A stretch of DNA of 64,000 bases from Alitabrizicola rongguiensis (GTDB taxonomy: Bacteria > Pseudomonadota > Alphaproteobacteria > Rhodobacterales > Rhodobacteraceae). The stretch covers positions 1,095,067 through 1,159,066 of the forward strand of contig NZ_JAKENF010000002.1 of assembly GCF_021491355.1 (NCBI RefSeq), in the 5' to 3' direction. Within the stretch, counting starts at the first letter, position 1; every line of letters starts with the position of its first letter. This document shows, in pieces, positions 15,794 to 27,700 of the stretch. The position numbers were made by a program, and so were the translations under genes. The notes beneath the pieces were generated by a model. The model was not told where the DNA came from and ran no database searches. It worked only from the letters and a program-made list of their open reading frames with translations.

Positions 15794-17172
15794 GAGGCCA
15801 GCCGCTCTCGCTGCGAGCGCGCCTGCTTGCCTGGCTTCTGATCGCAACCGCCGTAATGGGTGCCGCCGCGCTGGTCGACACCTGGCGCGAGGCTGTGCGG
15901 ACGGCCAACGATCTTGCCGACCGGGTTCTGGCGGGATCGGCGCTGGTGATCGCTGAACATGCCGGTCTCGACAGCGAGGGGAACCTTGCGATCGACATCC
16001 CCTATGGGGCACTCGAAATGCTCAGTTCCGCCGCCCAGGACCGCGTATTCTATCGCGTCGACGGGCCGACGGGCGAACTGGTCACCGGCTATGCCGATCT
16101 GCCGGTTGCCGAAGCTGCGCAAGGCGGCCCACCGGCGTTTGCGGACGGCCAATTGCAGGGAACGCCCGTGCGGGTCGCCAGCCTGGCGCGGGCGACATCG
16201 ACCGGGATCGACGAGTTGCCATTCGTGGTGACGGTGGCCGAGACAACGGGCGCGCGACAGGCACTTTCACAGGCGATCCTTGTTCGATCGGCGCTCCGCC
16301 TGCTCGGGATGATCGCGGGCGCAGCCGCCATCGTCTGGATCGCGGTAACCTTGTCGCTGCGCCCACTCTACCGGCTGGGCGAAGCGATTGCGGAACGCAG
16401 CCCCGACGACCTTTCGCCCCTAGACACCGCTGTTCCCTCCGAGGTGAGGGCGCTGGTTGAAACGGAGAACTCCTTCATGGCCCGGCTCAAGGCTTCCCTT
16501 GATGGGCTGCGGAACTTTACTGGCAATGCCGGTCACCAGCTGCGTACACCCTTGACCATCGTCAGGACCCAACTCGCGCTCGCAGCCCGCGCCCCAACGA
16601 TCGACGCCGCGCGAGATGCGGTCGCGAAGGGCGATGCGGCACTTGGCCATGCCGAAAGAGTTCTGGCGCAGCTCTTGCTGCTCGCAAGGGTCGATGCTGC
16701 AGGGGGAACCCGGCCGGCACTTGGTCTGGTCGACGCGACGACCCTCGCCCGCGACCTGACCGCAGAGCATATTCCGGCGGCGACCGACGCGGGGATAGAC
16801 CTTGGATTCGAGTCAGAAGATCAGGCTCTCCCCCCGATCCGCGCCGAGCCACTTCTCCTGTCCGAAGCCTTGCGGAACCTTTTGTCCAACGCGATCCTTC
16901 ACGCGGGCAAAGGCGCGGTCGTCACCGTCCGCCTGCGTCGTGACGGCAACGCGTTGTGCGTCGAGGTCGAAGACAACGGCCCGGGCATTCCTGCAGATAC
17001 GCGTGGTGCCGTCACAACACGCTTCGAACGGGGCGCGACGCTTGGCCCGGGCATGGGCCTTGGCCTTGCCGTGGTGGTCGAGATCGCCGCGCTGTTCGGC
17101 GGCCATCTTGACCTAAAGGCGGGAGCCGGAGGAAAGGGCTTGTGTGCCTGCCTGCATCTGCCGGCGGCTTAG
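15790..17172 (+). CDS. tctE: sensor histidine kinase, TctE-like
   Basis: A 460-residue membrane kinase. Membrane segments lie at about residues 10-32 and 165-190, flanking a periplasmic sensor region of the 2CSK_N/TctE type. The H-box is NAGHQLRTPLTIVRTQLA (phospho-His in GHQLRTP), then the N-box ALRNLLSNAILHAG and the G-boxes VEDNGPGIPAD and GMGLGLAV. The start at 15790 is GTG, overlapping the end of tctD. Together with the PgtC-like periplasmic protein and tctCBA it forms a regulatory and uptake unit for organic acids. Confidence 0.92.
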   Translation: MRGQPLSLRARLLAWLLIATAVMGAAALVDTWREAVRTANDLADRVLAGSALVIAEHAGLDSEGNLAIDIPYGALEMLSSAAQDRVFYRVDGPTGELVTGYADLPVAEAAQGGPPAFADGQLQGTPVRVASLARATSTGIDELPFVVTVAETTGARQALSQAILVRSALRLLGMIAGAAAIVWIAVTLSLRPLYRLGEAIAERSPDDLSPLDTAVPSEVRALVETENSFMARLKASLDGLRNFTGNAGHQLRTPLTIVRTQLALAARAPTIDAARDAVAKGDAALGHAERVLAQLLLLARVDAAGGTRPALGLVDATTLARDLTAEHIPAATDAGIDLGFESEDQALPPIRAEPLLLSEALRNLLSNAILHAGKGAVVTVRLRRDGNALCVEVEDNGPGIPADTRGAVTTRFERGATLGPGMGLGLAVVVEIAALFGGHLDLKAGAGGKGLCACLHLPAA

Positions 17173-17346
17173 GCCGCGCGCACTTGGCACCGGGACATCG
17201 CCCACCAGTTCCCGAGCTCATTCAGTGGCGGGCTTCGCCATCCGGAGCCGCTTCGCCGGCCACCCAGTTGTAGCGCATGGATTCGTCATGCACTAAGATC
17301 GCAGACGGACCAGTCATTCGGGGCCGGCCAAGACATGCAAGCGGGA

Positions 17347-17362
17347 TGAAATCCGCATTTCA
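17347..17362. promoter_or_regulatory. 16-bp palindrome upstream of sugar-acid operon
   Basis: TGAAATCCGCATTTCA has perfect 6-bp inverted arms around CCGC and lies 66 bp before the alcohol dehydrogenase start, a usual operator distance. A pair of GAATTC copies follows at about 17379 and 17391. The regulator is not in this neighbourhood, so assignment is open. The rest of the 250-bp gap after tctE shows no other clear signal. Confidence 0.35.
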
Positions 17363-17428
17363 CCTAACGCAGCAGACCGAATTCTTGGGTGAATTCAGCA
17401 TAAGGAGAATCGGCTTGGGAGTTTGGTC

Positions 17429-18457
17429 GTGCCCGCAACCATGAGATCGGTCGTCTGCGAGGCGCCTGGTCGGATCACTGTTCAAGAACGGACAAGCGCT
17501 CCCCTCCAGCCGGGCGAAGTGAAGCTGAGGATCAGGCGAGCCGGAATCTGTGGAACCGACTATCATATCTATTCGGGCCTTCATCCGTTCCTGACCTATC
17601 CAAGAGTGATCGGGCATGAACTGTCCGGAGTGATCGAAGCATGCCCGTCCGAGAGCGAATGGCAGGTCGGGCAACTCGTCGCGGTCAACCCGTACATTGC
17701 TTGCGGAACATGTCACGCCTGCCGGACGGGCAAGCCCAACTGCTGCATGAACATAGCCGTTCTTGGCGTTCACCGCGACGGCGGGATGTCGGACTTTCTG
17801 AACGTGCCGGAACGCAATCTTATCCGCGCAGACGGGCTTTCCGAGGATCAGGCAGCCTCAGTAGAATTTCTGGCTATCGGGGCCCATGCCGTCCGGCGCG
17901 GATCCGTCAGTGCCGGAACCCGAGCGCTGGTTGTTGGAGCCGGCCCAATCGGTATCGGCGCTGCAATCTTTGCACAGATTGCCGGGGCGAAGGTCACGAT
18001 CGTGGACCAAGATCCAGACCGCCTTGCCCTGGTATCCTCTGCGATCGGAATCAAGGATGTCATCCGGTCGGAAGACAAGATCGCATCTCGGCTATCTGAC
18101 GCGACCAATGGAGACGGCTTTGACGTGGTCTTTGATGCGACAGGAAATCAGGCGTCCATGGAGGCAAGCTTTTCCTATGTCGCCCATGGCGGCGTGATGG
18201 TTCTGGTGGGCCTTCTCAAGGCCAGGATCAGTTTCGACGACCCAGAGTTCCATCGCCGCGAGATGACGTTGATGGCCAGTCGAAACGCCACGCAAACGGA
18301 CTTCGATCACGTCATCTCGGCAATCCGCGACGGACGGGCCGACGTCGATCGCCTTATCACACATCGCTCCTCGCTTTCGCAGGTCTGCGCGGACCTGCCG
18401 AGATGGGCCAAGGACAAGACCGGCCTGATCAAGGCCATGGTCTCTTTCGACGGATGA
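17429..18457 (+). CDS. zinc-dependent sugar-acid dehydrogenase (L-galactonate/L-idonate 5-dehydrogenase-like)
   Basis: A 342-residue medium-chain dehydrogenase. Zinc-site elements are seen: RAGICGTDYHIYSG (catalytic Cys), IGHELSGVIE (GHE) and the four-cysteine structural site ACGTCHACRTGKPNC. The nucleotide fold is VVGAGPIGIGAAIFAQIAG. It is closest in style to RspB and LgoD-type enzymes that oxidise C5 of aldonates such as L-galactonate to D-tagaturonate. The GTG at 17429 has GGGAG 7 bases upstream; ATG at 17441 is an alternative. It overlaps the next gene by 4 bp (ATGA), making a two-gene operon. Confidence 0.85.
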   Translation: MPATMRSVVCEAPGRITVQERTSAPLQPGEVKLRIRRAGICGTDYHIYSGLHPFLTYPRVIGHELSGVIEACPSESEWQVGQLVAVNPYIACGTCHACRTGKPNCCMNIAVLGVHRDGGMSDFLNVPERNLIRADGLSEDQAASVEFLAIGAHAVRRGSVSAGTRALVVGAGPIGIGAAIFAQIAGAKVTIVDQDPDRLALVSSAIGIKDVIRSEDKIASRLSDATNGDGFDVVFDATGNQASMEASFSYVAHGGVMVLVGLLKARISFDDPEFHRREMTLMASRNATQTDFDHVISAIRDGRADVDRLITHRSSLSQVCADLPRWAKDKTGLIKAMVSFDG

Positions 18458-19581
18458 ACCGCCGAATTCTTCAGTTCGGGACCAGCAGGTTTCTGCAGGC
18501 TCATGTGGATCTTTTTGTCCATGAAGCGCGCGAGGCCGGTCAGCAGATTGGTCCGATAACCATAGTGAAGTCCACCCCCGGAGCCGAACGCGCGGGACGC
18601 GTCCGTGCCTTTGCCGATCCTTCGGGATTTCCGGTGATCATTCGCGGCCTAGAGGCCGGACGAACGATAGAACGACAGGTAATGGTCAAGAGCGTTAGCC
18701 GTGCGATTGACGCCTCTTGCGACTGGCAACTGGTCGAGCGCATCTTCGCCGAAGAAACCGATATCGTCGTCAGTAACGTGGGCGAACTGGGCTTTTCGGT
18801 AGCAGACGAGGACAGGGACCCTGGCCTAGTCCTGTCAGGCGCGCCTCCTGCCAGTTTTCCCGCGAAACTCTTGCGCCTCCTTCGCAATCGCTACGACAGA
18901 GGCGCCGCTCCGTTGCTCATCCTGCCGTGCGAGCTTATTTCGAATAACGGCCAGGAGTTGCGCCGCATCCTGTTCCAACTCGGGCGCGATTGGAATGAGC
19001 GTCAGGATTTCCTCGATTGGTTCGCGCATTCCGTCACGATCTGCGACACACTCGTCGACCGGATCGTTTCGGAGCCCCTGGATCCCGTGGGGGCCGTGGC
19101 GGAGCCCTATGCGCTTTGGGCTATTCGGCGTGTTCCACAGTTTGTCGAGCCCTTCGCTCATCCCAGTGTCGTTTACACCGATGATCTCACCCCCTTCTTG
19201 CGGCTGAAGCTTCATATCCTGAATCTCGGACATACCTGGCTTGCTGCGCAGTGGCTGGATCAGCAGCGCAAGCCTGACGAGACCGTACGTGAAATGCTGT
19301 CAGTTCCGCGGATCCGGAATGGTCTTCTCACGCTCTATCGGGACGAAGTCATACCCGGGTTCTTCGCACACGATATGGGCGATCAGGCAGAAGCGTACGT
19401 TGTCCAGACTATGGAGCGGTTCGATAACCCCTTCCTCAATCACCGACTTTCAGACATCGCCCAGAACCACTCGATCAAGATCCAGAATCGGGTCCGGGCA
19501 TTTCTGGATTGGGTGCATCAGTCCCAGCCTGAACTCTGGTTTCCGCAACTCGAGCGATTAGCGGAAGCCGGTCGAACATAG
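18454..19581 (+). CDS. mannitol dehydrogenase-family oxidoreductase (tagaturonate/fructuronate reductase-like)
   Basis: A 375-residue polyol/uronate dehydrogenase of the UxaB/UxuB/MtlD superfamily. The N-terminal nucleotide-binding segment is ILQFGTSRFLQAHVDLF. The family core is LPCELISNNGQELRRIL, followed by FLRLKLHILNLGHTWLA, where the conserved Lys and His (K..HILN..H) form the catalytic group. UxaB reduces D-tagaturonate to D-altronate. Translation is coupled to the upstream dehydrogenase (ATGA overlap at 18454), so the product of one enzyme is likely the substrate of the other. The 3' end is convergent with kdgK. Confidence 0.85.
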   Translation: MNRRILQFGTSRFLQAHVDLFVHEAREAGQQIGPITIVKSTPGAERAGRVRAFADPSGFPVIIRGLEAGRTIERQVMVKSVSRAIDASCDWQLVERIFAEETDIVVSNVGELGFSVADEDRDPGLVLSGAPPASFPAKLLRLLRNRYDRGAAPLLILPCELISNNGQELRRILFQLGRDWNERQDFLDWFAHSVTICDTLVDRIVSEPLDPVGAVAEPYALWAIRRVPQFVEPFAHPSVVYTDDLTPFLRLKLHILNLGHTWLAAQWLDQQRKPDETVREMLSVPRIRNGLLTLYRDEVIPGFFAHDMGDQAEAYVVQTMERFDNPFLNHRLSDIAQNHSIKIQNRVRAFLDWVHQSQPELWFPQLERLAEAGRT

Positions 19582-19623
19582 GCTCGCGTCCCGATTTCGG
19601 CTCTGGCGCTGGGCGATCTGCTG

Positions 19624-20550
19624 TCAACAACCGTCGGAGTACGCATTTCGAAGCTGCTGCATATCGCAGAGCGCACCCCGCTGCTGAACCACCCGCCCCG
19701 CAACAGACTGCGCCTTTCGCACTGCGTCCCGTATTCGTTCGCCGCGCAGGCGCGCTGCCAGATAGGCCCCGTTGAAACTATCCCCCGCACCCGTTGTGTC
19801 CACGACGCTTGCAGATGGCTGGACCGGAACAGCGCCTTCCAGGCACTTCTCATGGAAGAGGGTAGGATGTGTTCCATTCTTGACGATGACTTCGCCCGCT
19901 CCAAGAGCGTAGTACCGCTTGAGGGTTACCTCGGGTGTTTTGTCGCCAAACCCCGCCGCCTCGTCATCAAAGGTCGGCAGCAAGATATCGCAGACCGAAG
20001 CGGCGGCCGTGATTGTCTCTCGCATGACGGTCGCATTCTCCCAGAGGCGCGAGCGGATGTTGGGATCCATAGCGACACGGAACGGGCGATCGTCCCTCTG
20101 ACCCAATACTTCGATAAGGGCCTTGCGGCGGTCGGGCTCAAGGATGGCGAGGGTGATGCCGGAGAGGTAGACCAGGCCAGCGGATGAGACAGCTCCTGCG
20201 ATCCATTCCGGGTCGTCCGCCAAGTGGCGAGCGGCCGAACTGGACCGCCAATAGGTGAAGAACCGCTCACCGGTCGCGTCATTGGCGATCGTGTAGAGGC
20301 CCGGGATCAGTTTCGGGTGACGGGCAATCTGTCGCGTTTCGATGCCGGCCGATGCAATGAAATCTAACATCTGGTCGGAAATCCTGTCCGTCCCAATCAT
20401 CGTCAGATAATGGACCTGCCATTCGGACGACAGGAGTGCGCGCATGGCCCAGGCTACGTTCATCGTGTCGCCCGCGAAGCCTTGGCGCCAAAGACCGTTG
20501 TCGCTCTGCTGCAACTCGACCATGCATTCGCCGATGGAGATCACTTGCAT
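19624..20550 (-). CDS. kdgK: 2-dehydro-3-deoxygluconate kinase (PfkB family)
   Basis: A 308-residue PfkB-type sugar kinase. The N-terminal MQVISIGECMVELQQ and FAGDTMNVAW glycine motif are KdgK-like; SAARHL and NIRSRLWEN are substrate-site segments. The anion-hole and catalytic base motif DTTGAGDSFNGAY is intact. It phosphorylates KDG to KDPG, which feeds the Entner-Doudoroff aldolase. It is downstream of the SDR gene on the minus strand (32-bp gap), probably one operon, and converges with the dehydrogenase pair. Confidence 0.9.
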   Translation of the reverse strand: MQVISIGECMVELQQSDNGLWRQGFAGDTMNVAWAMRALLSSEWQVHYLTMIGTDRISDQMLDFIASAGIETRQIARHPKLIPGLYTIANDATGERFFTYWRSSSAARHLADDPEWIAGAVSSAGLVYLSGITLAILEPDRRKALIEVLGQRDDRPFRVAMDPNIRSRLWENATVMRETITAAASVCDILLPTFDDEAAGFGDKTPEVTLKRYYALGAGEVIVKNGTHPTLFHEKCLEGAVPVQPSASVVDTTGAGDSFNGAYLAARLRGERIRDAVRKAQSVAGRVVQQRGALCDMQQLRNAYSDGC

Positions 20551-20582
20551 TTAGCGCCGCCTAGATTGTGCTTGATTGCTTT

Positions 20583-21786
<1,204 letters not shown>

Positions 21787-24700
21787 GTGAGTTCTCAATC
21801 CTCGGGGGGGGGCGGAGTTATGGATTTTATCGGCGGGAGCAGTGCGGAAGCAATCGATGGCACCGAAGACGGTGATTACATTGAAGGTAATGGCGGCAAC
21901 GACACCCTGAAAGGCCTCGGAGGCGAGGACGACATTCTTGGCGGAAACGGTAACGACTCAATCTTTGGCGGAGACGAGGGCGACTACCTGATTGGAGGAG
22001 CCGGCAATGACACGATCGACGGCGGATCAGGTGGCGACGATGAAGACGAACTCGCCAACGACGAAGCACTATCAGGCGTCAACGTCAATCTTAGTACCGG
22101 AATTGCAACTGACGGGTTGGGCGGCACGGATGTCGTCAGCGAAATCGAACGGGTGCGCGGCAGCAGGTTTGGAGATTCCATCGTCGGTGATGACGAATGG
22201 AACAATATCATGGGCCTCGCCGGCAACGACACGCTCAATGGTGGCGGCGGAGGGAACCGGGTAGATTATATTCGAGATGATCGATATGGCGCCAAGCAAG
22301 GCGTAATCGTCGATCTTGGGACGGGCGTTGCGAGGGATGGATTCGGCAACACGGATACCTTGCTGAATTTTGCAGATGCCCGCGGCTCTGTTTTCTCTGA
22401 CGTGTTGCGCGGCAATGGTGGCAACAACACCCTACAGGGCCGTCAAGGCAATGACAGCTTTGTCGGACGAGGCGGTGATGACAATTTTCGTGGCGGCACC
22501 GGAAGCGACACTTTCGATGGCGGCACGGGCTGGGATCGGGTCGACTACTTCGATGATGGCGAAGGCAACGGCACCAGAGGGATCCTCGTAAACCTTGCAA
22601 CCGGAACCGGAATCGACAACTTCGGCTTCGCCGAGAAGTTCATCTCGATCGAGGCCGTCAATGGATCGATCTTCAACGACTCCGTCTATGGCGGAGCCGG
22701 AGATGAGGAGTTTTTCGGCGACGAGGGCAACGATTCCCTGATCGGGAACGGTGGGAACGATTACCTCGGCGGCTTCTACGGCAACGACACACTCAATGGA
22801 GGAACCGGCGAAGACTACATCGAAGCCGGGGCAGGTTTTGACGTTGTCTACGGAGGTGCCGACTGGGACACGATGTCCTACAAGGACGACGGCGACGCCG
22901 CGACAGGTATCTCGGTTGTGTTTTCGTCGGCCACAGCGGGCTCCATCCTCGACTGGTCAGGCTCGACTGACGTCTTCTCCGGCATCGATCGGATCCGCGG
23001 CACTGGCTTTGACGATGTCATGACCGGCGCAAGCGGGGCGCAGAATCTGTCTGGCGAAGGCGGGAACGATTCACTGTCTGGCGGTGATGACGACGATGAA
23101 CTGGAGGGAGGATCCGACAACGATTCACTCTTTGGTGGCAATGGAGATGACCGGTTCACCGGGGGATCCGGCACAGACTTGATCGATGGTGGCACCGGTG
23201 ACCGCGACAGAGTGGTTTACTCGAACGACGCCGAAAACGGGGGGAATTCTGGTGTCACCGTCAATCTGTCTACCGGGACCGCCAAAGACGGCTTCGGAAA
23301 CACCGATACGCTCATCTCGATCGAGTTGGCCGAAGGCACGGATTTCAATGACCGTCTGACCGGAGACGGTAAGGACAATGACCTTATCGGCTATTCCGGC
23401 AACGACACGCTGATTGGCGGTGGAGGCAACGACTATATCGAAGGCGGAGATGGCAACGACCAGATAGATGCATCGGGAACCAGCGAGATCTGGGGCGATT
23501 ACATCAAGCCCGGCCTTGGCGCCAACACGATCATCGGCTCGGCGTCGCTGTTCAATGTTCAGGATGACGGGATCGACATCAGCTATTCCGATCTGCGCAG
23601 TGTTGGCGGTCTGACGATCTCCGTTGGAGCTGATGGAACCGGGACGACCAAATCTGGCTTTGCGGGTCTGGTAAACGACACCTTCACTTACGCACATTTC
23701 TTCGAAGGGTCCCAGGACAACGACATCATCTCGTCGATCGACGAGGCGGTGGATACTTGGCGTTTCGAAGGGTTCACCGGCCATGATGGCGCAGACACGA
23801 TTATCGGCGGAGCCAATGGATTTGACCGGGTTCAGTACCGCAACGAAGAGTGGGACAACCCGAACCTGAAGGGCGTGAACGTCAATCTGACGACCGGCGT
23901 CGCGATTGACACTTATGGCAAGGCAGACCTCCTGATCGGCATCGAGGCGGTCCAGGGAACGCGTCTGGCCGACAAGTTTACCGGACTGGCAGGCGCGGGC
24001 TGGATCGAGTTCGAAGGGCTTGGCGGTGCCGATACCATGGTCGGCACCAGTGGTTTCGAAGTCGCTGCTTACCGGAACGATGCAAACGAAGGCGGAACCC
24101 GCGGGATCGTAGCCAATCTTGCGACCGGCACCGTGGTTGACGGCTTTGGCGCGACCGACAAACTGACCTTGATTGATGGCGTCTCAGGTACGGAGGTGGC
24201 TGACACCATCACAGGGAACGGCTTGCAGAACTGGCTCTCCGGTAGAGGTGGGAGCGATCGACTGTTCGGCGGAGCAGAAGACGACTTGCTCAGAGGCGAT
24301 GATGGCAGTGACCTGTTACGCGGCGGAGTCGGTCGCGATGAACTCAACGGCGGAGACGGCTTCGATACAGCCGATTATGCCGACGCAACGGTCGGTCTTG
24401 TTGCCAACCTGTCCGACAGCGGCCTGAATACTGGCATTGCCATCGGGGATACCTTCATCGAGATCGAAGCGCTGACCGGTGGCATTGGAAACGATACGCT
24501 TACGGGGAACGGCGAGGCAAACCGACTGACCGGTGGCGCCGGCAATGACGTGCTCGACGGCGGTATCGGTGACGACACCATGGTCGGCGGAGATGGCAGC
24601 GATAGCTACTTCGTCGATAGTACCGGCGATGTCGTTTCGGAAACCAACGCGGCTGCCGCAACGGGTGGCACAGATTTGGTAAACTCCTATCTGGCGGCCT

Positions 24701-27700
24701 ATTCGCTTGGCACCAACGTCGAGAATGGACGCATCATGTCTGCCGGTGTGGCGAGCATGACCGGGAACGGCCTGGGCAACACGCTCTTTGCGGGTGCCGG
24801 CGACAACGTGATGAACGGCGGCGCGGGAATCGACACGGTTTCCTATTCCGCCGCATCCGGTCCAGTGACTGTCAGCCTTGCGGTAACGACAGCGCAGGCA
24901 ACTGGCAATTCAGGTTTGGATACCCTCCTCAGCATCGAGAACCTGATTGGGTCCGCCTTCAGCGACACGCTGACCGGTAATGGTGGCGCGAACCGCATTA
25001 CCGGCGGGGCAGGCAGTGACACACTGAATGGCGGAACTGGCGCAGACACGATGGTGGGCGGCGATGGAAGTGACGCCTATACTGTCGACAACGTCGGGGA
25101 CGCCGTGTCTGAAACCAATGCCAGCAGTTCAACTGGTGGTGTTGATCTCGTCAACTCGTTCCTCTCGGCCTACACGCTCACGGCCAATGTCGAGAATGGC
25201 AGGATCCTCTCTGGTGGAGCGGCGAACCTGACGGGCAACGCCCTCGGCAATACCCTGTATGCCGGGTCGGGCAACAACATCCTGAACGGTGACGCAGGCA
25301 CCGATACTGTATCCTATATCTCTGCAACGGCGGGTGTGCGGCTGAACCTCGGATTGACAACTGCCCAGGCGACCGGAGGATCAGGTACAGACACGCTCGT
25401 TGCCATAGAAAATATCGAAGGGTCGAACTCGAACGATACGTTGACAGGGAACGCCGGCGGAAACCGGCTTCTCGGCCTTGATGGGAATGACGCCATCAAT
25501 GGTGCCGTCGGCAACGACACGATGATTGGCGGCAATGGCAGTGACAGCTATACCGTCGATAGCATCGGAGATGTCGTATCCGAGACCAACAGTGACTCCG
25601 TCACTGGCGGGACCGACACCGTAATGTCCAATCTCGCAGCCTACACGCTTGGCGCCAACGTCGAGAATGGACGCATCTTGTCTGCCGGTGTGGCGAGCAT
25701 GACCGGGAACGAGTTGAACAACTTGCTGACCGCAGGGGCCGGCAACAACGTGTTGAATGGTGGCGCAGGCAGCGACGTCGCGTCCTACTCTACGGCTAGC
25801 GGCGGGGTACGGCTCAATCTCGCGATCACTACTGTGCAGGCGACCGGTGGATCCGGAGCGGACAGGCTGATCGACATCGAGCATCTCACCGGCTCGGCCT
25901 ATAGCGACACGCTTACAGGCTCGGGCGCAGCCAACCAATTGATCGGCGGTGCCGGCAACGACGTGCTCGACGGTGGCGCTGGCGACGACACCATGGTCGG
26001 CGGTGACGGCAGCGACATCTACTTTGTCGATAGTGCTGGCGATATCGTTTCGGAAATCAACGCGGTAGCGGCGAGTGGCGGCACCGATCTCGTGAACTCC
26101 AGCCTTGGCGCATATACCCTCGGCGCCAACGTCGAGAATGGGCGGATCTTGTCAGGCGCCACTGCCAACATCACGGGCAATAGCCTTGCCAACACAGTCT
26201 TTGCGGGTGCCGGCAACAACACGCTCGACGGTGACAGCGGGTCGGATACGGCTTCCTACATCTACGCTGGGTCGGCCGTGACGGTATCTCTTGCGGTGTT
26301 GGGGGCGCAGGCGACTGGCGGCTCGGGCTCGGATACGCTTGTGGATATCGAACACCTTGCAGGTTCGGGCTTCAACGACTCGATTACCGGCAATGCTGGT
26401 GACAACCGTCTGGTTGGAAATGGCGGCAACGACACGATCGACGGAGGAGCAGGCGCCGACACGATGCTGGGCGGCGATGGCAGCGACACCTACACAGTCG
26501 ATAGCGTTGGCGATGTCGTAACCGAAACGAACGCCGTGGCCGCAACCGGTGGCATCGACCGGGTCAATTCGCTGCTTGCGAGCTATACGCTTGGCGCCAA
26601 CATCGAAAACGGCGTGATCCTTTCTGCCGGGGTCGCCAACCTGACTGGCAACGACCTTGCAAACACCCTTTCTGCAGGGGCCGGTGACAACGTCATAAAT
26701 GGAGGCAACGGGGTCGATACCGTCTCGTACTCCACGGCCTCGGGTGGAGTTGCGATTAACCTTGCTTTGACCACAGCACAGGCGACAGGCAACTCGGGAT
26801 TGGACCGGGTCATCAACATCGAAAACGCTGTTGGCTCCGGGCACAACGACGCCTTGACTGGCTCTGGCGCGGCGAACCGGCTTACCGGCGGAGCCGGCGA
26901 CGACACGTTGAATGGCGCCGCAGGGATTGACACCATGGTCGGCGGGGACGGCAGCGATCTCTACTTTGTCGATAACGTCAGTGATGTCGTCGTGGAGAGC
27001 AGTGCCATTGCCGCGGTCGGCGGGACCGACCGGGTCAATTCCTTCCTGGCCGCATACACGCTCGGGGCCAACGTCGAGGAAGGCCGGATCGCTCTGGGCG
27101 GAGCTGCTAACTTGACTGGAAACGGCCTGAACAACCTGTTGATTGCCGGAGCCGGCAACAACATCCTGAACGGGGCCGCAGGCAGTGACACCGTTTCCTA
27201 CACCACCGCCTCAAGCGCAGTGAAAGTGAACCTAGCCATTGCGGCGGCCCAGGCAACGGGGGGCTCAGGGACGGACACCCTTATCAGCATCGAGCACCTG
27301 ACGGGATCGTCCTTCAACGACAGCCTGACGGGCAATGCAGGTGCCAATCAACTGACTGGCGATGCAGGCAATGACACACTCGACGGTGGGATTGGCAACG
27401 ACCTTCTGAAAGGAGGATCGGGCCTCGACCTACTCAAGGGCGGCATCGGCAACGATACGCTGGCGGGGGGCGATGGGAACGATGTCCTCTTCGGCAGCGA
27501 TGGCGACGATACCTTCGTGTTCAATACTGCGCTCGGGCCGACCAATGTCGATACGGTTCAGTCCTTCGACCCTGGCCATGACCATTTCCAGCTCACCCGT
27601 GACGGCGTGTTTGCGGGACTGGCGTCGACGGGACCGTTGGATGACGCCGCCTTCGCGCTCGGTGCAGCCGCAACAACTGCCGACCACAGGATCCTGTACG

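Noticed and set aside
25381..26844. Long minus-strand frames (185 and 230 codons) inside the RTX gene
   Set aside because: They recur in step with the 471-bp modules, have no ribosome-binding site or family features, and arise from the biased codons of the repeats.
24481..27306. Regular repeats that could suggest a CRISPR array
   Set aside because: The units are 471 bp, fully coding and in frame; there are no short identical repeats with unique spacers.
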